Shown: piece by piece, positions 15,699 to 21,370 of the stretch | Numbering within the stretch: position 1 is the first letter of the stretch | Layout of the letters: each line of letters starts with the position of its first letter | From: Verrucomicrobiota bacterium | GTDB taxonomy: Bacteria > Verrucomicrobiota > Verrucomicrobiia > Limisphaerales > JAHEOI01 | Direction of reading: 5' to 3' | Length of the DNA stretch: 21,370 nucleotides | NCBI GenBank assembly: GCA_018610125.1 | Contig: JAHEOI010000314.1 | Location: 1-21,370, forward strand | Made by a program: the position numbers and the translations under genes | Notes under the pieces: generated by a model | The model's input: only the letters and a program-made list of their open reading frames with translations | Databases searched by the model: none | What the model was told of the DNA's origin: nothing

Positions 15699-15769
15699 TA
15701 CGAACGAATCCCTATTGACATTGGCGAGCATCGAGGAGAGGCTTGAACTAGCTTGAACGTCCCCCGATT

Positions 15770-18568
15770 ATGCGTAACGCGATTGAAAGCAAAGCGGTGA
15801 TTCGTTTCTGTTTGTGTGTGATTTTGGGCGGCGCTCCGTTTATAGGGGCCTTTTCACTGGTGGGCAGCGAGCCATCCAAAGGTGAAACCGGTGCCGACCA
15901 TTGGTCTTTCCAGGCGCCGGAGCATCCGGAGCCGCCGGAGGTGGAGAACGAGGAATGGCCTCGGAATTCGATTGATGCCTTCTTACTGGCGCGAATGGAG
16001 GAGGCCGGTTTCTCACCGAGCCCGCCTGCGGATCGAAGCCGATTAATCAGGCGGTTGTACTTGGATCTGTTGGGGTTATTGCCCTCCGCGGAGGCGGTCG
16101 CTGAATTCGAAAACGATAGCAGTCCCGATGCCTACGAGAAGCTTGTCGACCGCATTCTTGCCTCGCCGCATTTTGGGGAGCGCTGGGGACGTCATTGGCT
16201 CGATCAAGCCCGCTATGCGGACAGCGACGGTTACGAAAAGGATCGGAAGCGGCCGTATGCCTATCTTTATCGTGACTGGGTGATCGAGGCTTACAATCGA
16301 GACCTTCCGTTTGACCGATTCACAATACAACAGTTGGCGGGGGACCTGTTGCCGAATTCGACGAAGGCAAAAAAGATCGCGACAGGATTTCACCGCAATA
16401 CCCTTAAGAACCGGGAAGGAGGAGTCGATCCGGAAGAAGACCGGGTCAAGATCGCCAAGGACCGAACCAGCACCACGGCCACCGTCTGGCTCGGGCTGAC
16501 ATTAAAATGCGCCGAGTGTCACGATCACAAGTACGACCCGATCTCCCAGAAGGATTACTACCAGTTTTACGCCTTTTTCAATCGAGCCAAGCCGAAAGAG
16601 ATTCCGGCGCCGCAGCCAGGGGAGCTAAAGGAATATCGCAAGAAAAAGGCCGATTGGGATGCGAAGCGAAGTAAGCTCAAGCACCAGCTTGAAGACGAAA
16701 TCGAGAACGAATTGCCGGATCGCTTCAAGGCTTGGCAAGCCGAATACGATGGCAGGCCGGTGACATGGGAGATCGCCAGGCCGAGCTCGGCAACCTCAAA
16801 GGAAGGGGCCGAGTTGACGGTGGCTTCGGATGGGAGCGTCAGTGTCGGCGGAAAAAAACCTTCAAAAGATGTCTATAAGCTCGAGCTACCCCTCGATTTG
16901 GAGAATAGCTCGAAGCCGACCGCCCTTCGCTTGGAGGTGCTTCCGGATGAATCGGGCGAATCAGGTCCCGGAAGGACCGACCATGGCAATTTCGTCCTTT
17001 CCGAGCTAAAGGTGACCGCGATCTCCTCGGCGGGCGAAACGAGTGAGACAAAGCGGCAGTCAATTGAGCTCAAAGAGATAGTCGGTGACTACGGTCAGGA
17101 AGAGTATCCGGTTGCCGATGCCGTCGACGGCGATGTTTCCACCGGATGGGGCGTGTCCGGGGCGACCAAGGAACGTCATGCCATCGTCGTGCGCTTGGCC
17201 GAGCTACCGGATAGCACGGACAAGCTTCGGCTGACACTGAACCAGCAATACGGGAGCAAGCATACCCTCAAGCGCTTTCGGGTGACCCACACGACAGACC
17301 GGAAGCCGCTTAAGGCCGATTTACGGCCTGATTGGGTCCATGCCGCCCTGCAAAAGCCTCAGGAGGAACGAAGCGCCCAAGAGCAAAAGCGGCTCTTAAA
17401 GTACTACCAAACCGAGGTCGATCCGGTTGTGAAGGGGCTCAAAGAGAAACTGGCCAAGCTTGAAGAGAAAAAGCCGAGCTATCCGCCGACCGAGGCGATG
17501 ACCATGGTCAAGAACGAGGATCCGCCCGAAACGCACATTCATGAGCGTGGGGATTTTCGTCGGAAGAAGGCCAAAGTCCAGCCCGATACGCCGGATGTAT
17601 TGAATTCCTTGCAACCGCGTGGGGAAGTTGCCGACCGACTTGATCTTGCCCGATGGATTGTCAGCCCGGAAAATCCGTTGACCTCGCGGGTGGTTGTCAA
17701 TCGGGCGTGGCGACACCTCTTTGGCCGGGCTTTGGTTAAGACCGACGGTGATTTTGGGCTTAGGAGTGCCGAGCCGACGCATCCGAAGCTGCTCGATTGG
17801 CTGGCCACGACGTTCCAAGGACGGTTGGATTGGCATCGCAAGCGACTCATCAAGATGATCGTCATGAGTGCGGCGTACAGGCAGTCCTCCAGAACCACTC
17901 CGAAGCTTCTGACCAAAGATCCGAACAACACCCTCTTTGCTCGGCAAGGGCGTTTTCGGGTATCGGCCGAAGTGGTACGGGATATTGCTCTCGACGCCGG
18001 CGGGCTCCTCAATCCCGAGATCGGAGGGCCAAGCATTTATCCGGAGCTCCCGGGAGATGTTGCCGCACTCGGCTATGGCTCGGTGAAATGGAATGAAAGT
18101 AAAGGCGGTGACCAGTATCGTCGAGGCGTTTACATTCAAGTCCAGCGCTCGGTCATGTACCCGATGCTCAAGACCTTTGATGCCCCGGATTCGACCACGA
18201 CGTGCACCCGGAGAAAGCGCACCAACACCCCGCTTCAGGCGTTGACGCTCTTGAATAGTCCGGTCTTTTTTGAATGTGCCCAAGCCCTTGGCAAGCGCTT
18301 GGCCAAGATGCCCACAGAGGACCCGAGAGAAACGATTAAGCGCGGCTTTGAGCGATGCCTGGCCCGTTCCCCCTCATCGCAGGAGCTGCAACGGCTGACC
18401 AAGCTCTATCGGACCCAGAAAGAGCTGATGGCCGACAACAACGGGAAGGCGGCCAAGATCGCAGGGCTGTCGAAGGAGGTCAGCGAATCCAAGGCCGAAA
18501 GACAAGCCGCTTTCGTGATGGTTTCGCGGACGATCATGAACTTGGACGAGTTCATGACCCGAGAATGA
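15770..18568 (+). CDS. DUF1549/DUF1553 (PSD1) protein
   Basis: This is a 932-residue exported protein; the N-terminus (KAVIRFCLCVILGGAPFIGAFSLVG) is a signal peptide. The DUF1549 domain (about 60-275) shows RLIRRLYLDLLGLLPS, HFGERWGRHWLDQARYADSDG and the CAECHDHKYDPIS block, with CAECH at 247-251 in c-heme-like spacing. A beta-rich, galactose-binding-like segment (about 340-510) and a Lys/Glu-rich stretch (about 520-570) precede DUF1553 (about 622-895: RWIVSPENPLTSRVVVNRAW, RRKRTNTPLQALTLLNSP). Many relatives have an extra N-terminal PSCyt1 cytochrome domain, absent here. Function is unproven; these proteins are nearly confined to PVC bacteria and are typically next to DUF1501 genes, as here (47-base gap to the next start). 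A Shine-Dalgarno is not visible near the ATG. Confidence 0.94.
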   Translation: MRNAIESKAVIRFCLCVILGGAPFIGAFSLVGSEPSKGETGADHWSFQAPEHPEPPEVENEEWPRNSIDAFLLARMEEAGFSPSPPADRSRLIRRLYLDLLGLLPSAEAVAEFENDSSPDAYEKLVDRILASPHFGERWGRHWLDQARYADSDGYEKDRKRPYAYLYRDWVIEAYNRDLPFDRFTIQQLAGDLLPNSTKAKKIATGFHRNTLKNREGGVDPEEDRVKIAKDRTSTTATVWLGLTLKCAECHDHKYDPISQKDYYQFYAFFNRAKPKEIPAPQPGELKEYRKKKADWDAKRSKLKHQLEDEIENELPDRFKAWQAEYDGRPVTWEIARPSSATSKEGAELTVASDGSVSVGGKKPSKDVYKLELPLDLENSSKPTALRLEVLPDESGESGPGRTDHGNFVLSELKVTAISSAGETSETKRQSIELKEIVGDYGQEEYPVADAVDGDVSTGWGVSGATKERHAIVVRLAELPDSTDKLRLTLNQQYGSKHTLKRFRVTHTTDRKPLKADLRPDWVHAALQKPQEERSAQEQKRLLKYYQTEVDPVVKGLKEKLAKLEEKKPSYPPTEAMTMVKNEDPPETHIHERGDFRRKKAKVQPDTPDVLNSLQPRGEVADRLDLARWIVSPENPLTSRVVVNRAWRHLFGRALVKTDGDFGLRSAEPTHPKLLDWLATTFQGRLDWHRKRLIKMIVMSAAYRQSSRTTPKLLTKDPNNTLFARQGRFRVSAEVVRDIALDAGGLLNPEIGGPSIYPELPGDVAALGYGSVKWNESKGGDQYRRGVYIQVQRSVMYPMLKTFDAPDSTTTCTRRKRTNTPLQALTLLNSPVFFECAQALGKRLAKMPTEDPRETIKRGFERCLARSPSSQELQRLTKLYRTQKELMADNNGKAAKIAGLSKEVSESKAERQAAFVMVSRTIMNLDEFMTRE

Positions 18569-18615
18569 CATGAAAGAAGCAATTGAAAACGAGCCCGATT
18601 AAAACGAGTTGATTT

Positions 18616-20100
18616 ATGGATTTCGATTGGAACGAAGCGGTAAACATGACGCGGCGCGACTTCATGACCACGACTGCCAGTGGGTTGGGAGCGCTTGCGT
18701 TCGCCTCACTGTTGCGCTCGGAAGGATTGTTGGCCAGCGAGGCCAGCCAGATTGAGAACCCCTTGGCCCCCAAGCCATCTCACTTCGCCCCAAAGGCCAA
18801 GCGCTGCATCTTCATCTTCATGGCCGGGGCACCCAGCCAGATGGACCTGTTTGACCCCAAGCCCAAGCTCAACGAGCTCGATGGGCAAGGCCTGCCGGAT
18901 TCGATGCTTAAAGACATGCGGTTTGCCTTTATCCAGAAAGAGTCCGCGAAGCTGATGGGCTCGCCGCGCTCCTTTAAGCGTTATGGGCAGTCGGGTATCG
19001 AATTTTCCGATCTGTTACCGAATATCGGCTCCTGTGCCGATGATATTGCCCTTATCCGATCGTTGCATACCGAGGAGTTCAATCATCATCCGGGTCAGTT
19101 GATGATGAATTGCGGCCGCGGGGAATTCGGGCTGCCGTGTGTCGGCTCATGGGTCAATTACGGTCTCGGGAGTGAATCCCAGAATCTCCCCGGGTTTGTG
19201 GTTCTGACTGCCGGCCGGGGGATTAGCGGCGGCTCGACGCTCTGGAGCAGCGGGTTTCTCCCATCGAATTACCAAGGAGTGCGGCTTCGAAGCAAAGGCG
19301 CCCCCATCCTCAATCTCGATAACCCGCCAGGGGTGACCGATGAAATGCAGCACTATGGGTTGAAGAGCGTGAGTGATCTCAATAAATATCGCTATAAGAA
19401 GGTGGGCGACCCTGAGATCGCCAGCCGGATTAATAGCTACGAATTGGCGTTTCGGATGCAGTCGGAGGCCCCTGAGCTGATGGACCTCTCGGGCGAATCG
19501 GAACGTACCAAAGAGGCCTATGGGCTGAATCGGGAAGATCCCGATATCAGTGCGGGGCGCGCCGGCGGCCCCGGGGTCTATCACGAGTTCTCCCGCAATT
19601 GCCTGCTTGCGCGTCGGCTGGTCGAGCGCGGCGTGCGGTTTGTCAATCTCTACCACGCGTCATGGGATCATCACAGCAATCTGGACAACGGGCTTCGCTT
19701 CAATGCCGGCATGGCCGATCAGCCGATTGCGGCCTTGCTCAAGGACCTTAAGCAGCGTGGCCTCCTTGATGAAACCTTGGTGGTCTGGGGTGCCGAGTTC
19801 GGTCGAACGCCGCTGGGAGAGAATCGCCCCGGGTATGACAAGGTGACCGGACGTGATCATCATCCCAAGGCCTTCAGTGGTTGGATGGCGGGCGGCGGTG
19901 TCAAAGGCGGCCAGGTTATCGGCAAAACCGATGATATCGGTTGGGGAATCGACGAAGAGCCGGTCCATATTAACGACTTCCACGCGACAATCCTCCATCT
20001 CTTCGGCCTCAACCACAAGGAGCTGACCTACCGGTTCCAGGGGCGTGACTTCCGCCTGACCGATGTCGGGGGCGAGGTGCTGAAAAAAGTGGTCGGCTGA
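18616..20100 (+). CDS. Tat-exported DUF1501 protein
   Basis: This is 494 residues from ATG 18616; an ATG at 18646 would start directly before the twin-arginine motif and is also possible. MTRRDFMTTTASGLGALAFASLL is a Tat signal, so the protein is probably exported folded. The body is DUF1501 (COG4102), distantly related to the alkaline phosphatase/sulfatase superfamily: FIFMAGAPSQMDLFDPKP, SLHTEEFNHHPGQLMMNCG, NLYHASWDHHSN, VVWGAEFGRTP and GRDHHPKAFSGWMAGGGVKGG. The conserved Asp, Glu and His residues in these blocks suggest a metal-dependent site, but activity is unknown. With the preceding PSD1 gene it forms the standard PVC pair and is probably cotranscribed. A cluster of palindromes follows the stop. 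Confidence 0.94.
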   Translation: MDFDWNEAVNMTRRDFMTTTASGLGALAFASLLRSEGLLASEASQIENPLAPKPSHFAPKAKRCIFIFMAGAPSQMDLFDPKPKLNELDGQGLPDSMLKDMRFAFIQKESAKLMGSPRSFKRYGQSGIEFSDLLPNIGSCADDIALIRSLHTEEFNHHPGQLMMNCGRGEFGLPCVGSWVNYGLGSESQNLPGFVVLTAGRGISGGSTLWSSGFLPSNYQGVRLRSKGAPILNLDNPPGVTDEMQHYGLKSVSDLNKYRYKKVGDPEIASRINSYELAFRMQSEAPELMDLSGESERTKEAYGLNREDPDISAGRAGGPGVYHEFSRNCLLARRLVERGVRFVNLYHASWDHHSNLDNGLRFNAGMADQPIAALLKDLKQRGLLDETLVVWGAEFGRTPLGENRPGYDKVTGRDHHPKAFSGWMAGGGVKGGQVIGKTDDIGWGIDEEPVHINDFHATILHLFGLNHKELTYRFQGRDFRLTDVGGEVLKKVVG

Positions 20101-20120
20101 TCCTGATTCCAAGGAACTGA

Positions 20121-20280
20121 AGGGCTCCCGGATAGGGACGTCATCCCCGAGGTCCCACTTCTTGTAGGACGTGGGGACAAAGAAAGAAGTGGGGCGTCCG
20201 GGAGAAGGTCCCTATCAAGGTGGGGAAGCCGGTCTTTTTTCCCGATAGGGACCTCGGGAACGTGGTCCCTATCGGGGAAG
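20121..20280. repeat. Cluster of nested palindromes (GATAGGGAC family)
   Basis: Perfect inverted pairs: CTCCCGG (20125-20131) with CCGGGAG (20198-20204); GATAGGGAC (20131-20139) with GTCCCTATC (20208-20216); CCCACTTCTT (20154-20163) with AAGAAGTGGG (20184-20193); and CCCGATAGGGACC (20241-20253) with GGTCCCTATCGGG (20264-20276). GATAGGGAC thus occurs four times, alternately forward and reverse. The six T's (20235-20240) come before the last stem, not after it, so it is not a standard rho-independent terminator for DUF1501, though the structure may still protect or end the transcript. Confidence 0.8.
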
Positions 20281-20331
20281 AACGAATTCCTGTAAAACCC
20301 TTTTTCTCCCATTTGCATTTCCAATTTTCTG

Positions 20332-20369
20332 TTGACATTCAAACCTGTGTTTGAAAGTTTTGTTTCAAA
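20332..20369 (+). promoter_or_regulatory. Promoter and TetR-type operator of the CecR-like regulator
   Basis: TTGACA (20332-20337) is a consensus -35 box. It abuts TTCAAACCTGTGTTTGAA (20338-20355), a perfect 7-bp palindrome with a 4-base centre. A second palindrome, TTTGAAA (20350-20356) with TTTCAAA (20363-20369), shares the middle half-site, giving three TTCAAA half-sites in alternating orientation across the expected -10 region. The regulator starts 16 bases downstream at 20386. Binding by its own product is inference. No good -10 hexamer is visible. Confidence 0.7.
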
Positions 20370-20385
20370 TTAATGTTTTGTCACT

Positions 20386-21063
20386 GTGGGATTGGACGAG
20401 CAACATCAAACGACGCGGGAGAGGCTTTTGGAGGCGGCCGGGGAAGTCTTTGCGGAGAAGGGGTATCGGGACACGACAGTGCGGGAGATTTGTCAGCAAG
20501 CCAACGCCAACGTGGCGGCGGTGAATTATTACTTTGGGGACAAGCAGCGGCTGTATGCGGACGTTCTTCGGTATGCGCACCAGTGCTCGGGGGCGGCGAG
20601 GCAATCGGAAATCGCTGCCGCGGAGCGGCGCTCGCCTGAAGTCAGGCTGCAGGGGTTTGTGGAGGCTTTTTTGGGCCACATTTTTAACGAAGGGCGGGCA
20701 GCCTGGCATGGAAAGCTGATGGCCCGCGAGATGATGGAGCCGACTCAGGCGTTGGATGCCTTGGTGGAAGAGCGGGTTCGTCCGATGGCGCACGAGCTGG
20801 AGAGCATTACCCGTGAGCTGATTGGGCCGGAAGCGACGACGGAGCAGGTGCGGCTGTGCGTGGTGAGTGTGGTCGGCCAATGCCTGCACTACCATCATTC
20901 CCGACCGGTTATTTGTCGACTTTATCCGGAGCTCGACTTTGGAGCTCGGGATATCACGGTTTTGGTGCGGCATATCACGCGCTTTTCTTTGAGTGCGATT
21001 AAGAGTATGGCGTCGTTGAGCGACGACGCAGACCGGAAAGGGGGATGGAATGAAGGCCAATAG
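20386..21063 (+). CDS. TetR-family transcriptional regulator, CecR-like
   Basis: This is 225 residues with a GTG start; TTG 20392 is an alternative and neither has a Shine-Dalgarno. The N-terminal helix-turn-helix (about 9-56) is typical TetR: TRERLLEAAGEVFAEKGYRDTTVREICQQANANVAAVNYYFGDKQRLYADVL. The C-terminal ligand domain (about 80-210), with HGKLMAREMMEPTQALDALVEERVRPM and VVGQCLHYHHSRPVICRLYP, fits the CecR/YbiH (DUF1956) group, which in E. coli represses its own operon encoding an export system. The gene has a palindromic operator over its promoter and overlaps the next gene, an outer-membrane efflux lipoprotein, by 14 bases, so the two are almost certainly translated from one message. 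The inducing ligand is unknown. Confidence 0.93.
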   Translation: MGLDEQHQTTRERLLEAAGEVFAEKGYRDTTVREICQQANANVAAVNYYFGDKQRLYADVLRYAHQCSGAARQSEIAAAERRSPEVRLQGFVEAFLGHIFNEGRAAWHGKLMAREMMEPTQALDALVEERVRPMAHELESITRELIGPEATTEQVRLCVVSVVGQCLHYHHSRPVICRLYPELDFGARDITVLVRHITRFSLSAIKSMASLSDDADRKGGWNEGQ

Positions 21064-21370
21064 AAAAAAGCGGGCTCTTGGGGTGGGCTTCATTCTGGTT
21101 GGTCTGGCGCTTGGCGGGTGTGTCACTTCCCGCTATGCGGATAAGGCCGATGAAATCGTTGACTTACCAAAGAGTTATGGTGAGGCCGCCCTGGATGTCC
21201 CTCAAACCGACGGGAGTTGTTGTGGCTGGAAGAGCAAGCAATTGACGAATGCAATAGACCGGGCCTTCCAAAAAAACTTCGATTTGCAAGCGGCGTGGGC
21301 CCGTCTTCGACAGGCCAAGGCGGTAGCCAGGCGCGTGCGCGCCAATCTGTTTCCGGTGCTGAGTGCGGAC
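21050..21370 (+). CDS. Outer-membrane efflux lipoprotein (NodT/TolC family), 3' end cut by window edge
   Basis: Only the first 107 codons are in the window. ATG 21050 is preceded by GGAAAGGGGG and overlaps the end of the regulator gene. The N-terminus, basic MKANRKKRA, a hydrophobic stretch, then LALGGC, is a lipoprotein signal with Cys24 as the lipidated residue. The segment TNAIDRAFQKNFDLQAAWARLRQAKAVARRVRANLFPVLSAD is the start of an OEP (outer membrane efflux protein) repeat, as in NodT-type channels of tripartite pumps. A membrane-fusion protein and an RND or ABC transporter gene are expected just downstream, outside the window. Confidence 0.9.
   Translation, partial: MKANRKKRALGVGFILVGLALGGCVTSRYADKADEIVDLPKSYGEAALDVPQTDGSCCGWKSKQLTNAIDRAFQKNFDLQAAWARLRQAKAVARRVRANLFPVLSAD

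Larger units (their letters stand above)
15063..15769. other. Long non-coding mosaic of repeats
   Basis: About 700 bases without a convincing gene. Left to right: a 191-bp element bounded by inverted repeats (15128-15318) enclosing an 11-bp hairpin; a copy of the dispersed palindrome (15323-15360); a C-rich stretch (about 15380-15660) whose minus-strand 116-codon frame (15381-15731) has Arg/Ser/Cys-rich, non-protein-like composition; a hairpin GGGGCG/CGCCCC (15683-15698); and a direct repeat GCTTGAAC (15741-15748 and 15751-15758) just before the PSD1 gene. No clear promoter was found. Confidence 0.65.

Noticed and set aside
17396..18283. A 295-codon minus-strand reading frame opposite the PSD1 gene
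   Set aside because: It overlaps the conserved DUF1553 domain on the other strand and shows no domain of its own.

Overview
The window most likely comes from a Verrucomicrobiota genome; a planctomycete relative is the alternative. The basis is family content: a secreted beta-propeller/cytochrome protein of the PVC type (TIGR02604 plus TIGR02603-like CxxCH domain), a second propeller protein ending in a cupredoxin, a DUF1549/DUF1553 (PSD1) gene paired with a Tat-exported DUF1501 gene, and a bacterial lipase-maturation-factor-like membrane protein. GC is moderately high, several genes start with GTG or lack a clear Shine-Dalgarno, and intergenic DNA is long and full of short palindromic repeats. 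No tRNA, rRNA, CRISPR array, transposase or phage gene was seen.

Layout. 1-4615 (+): the 3' part of a large propeller/HEAT/cytochrome c protein cut by the left edge, then a sialidase-fold propeller protein. 4630-5505 (-): a secreted EF-hand/SAM-methyltransferase fusion, convergent with the sialidase-like gene. 5506-6013: regulatory and repeat DNA. 6014-11428 (+): a cytoplasmic PAS-GGDEF-EAL protein, followed by an exported SGNH/propeller/azurin-like fusion. 11499-11975 (-): a guanine-deaminase-like enzyme, divergent from 12148-13353 (+), a stand-alone MetE-catalytic-domain protein. 13354-13631: a dense run of hairpins. 13632-15062 (+): an LMF-like membrane protein. 15063-15769: about 700 bases without a convincing gene, a mosaic of repeats. 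15770-20100 (+): the PSD1 + DUF1501 pair. 20101-20331: nested palindromes. 20332-21370 (+): a TetR/CecR-like regulator with an operator over its own promoter, overlapping the start of an outer-membrane efflux lipoprotein gene that runs off the right edge.

How the genes may work together. Most products are predicted to leave the cytoplasm (two propeller electron-transfer proteins, the sialidase-like protein, EF-hand methyltransferase, PSD1, DUF1501), which fits the extracytoplasmic polymer/carbohydrate-oxidation equipment typical of PVC bacteria; the substrate is not evident. The two large propeller proteins share architecture but end in different redox modules (c-heme versus type-1 copper). 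The right end is a separate unit: a self-regulated efflux operon.

The most notable non-coding signal is a family of at least five clear, plus two degenerate, copies of a short palindromic repeat scattered through the intergenic spaces in both orientations, with at least two other palindrome families and one 191-bp inverted-repeat-bounded element. Coordinates are read by eye; family assignments rest on motif recognition, not on database searches.
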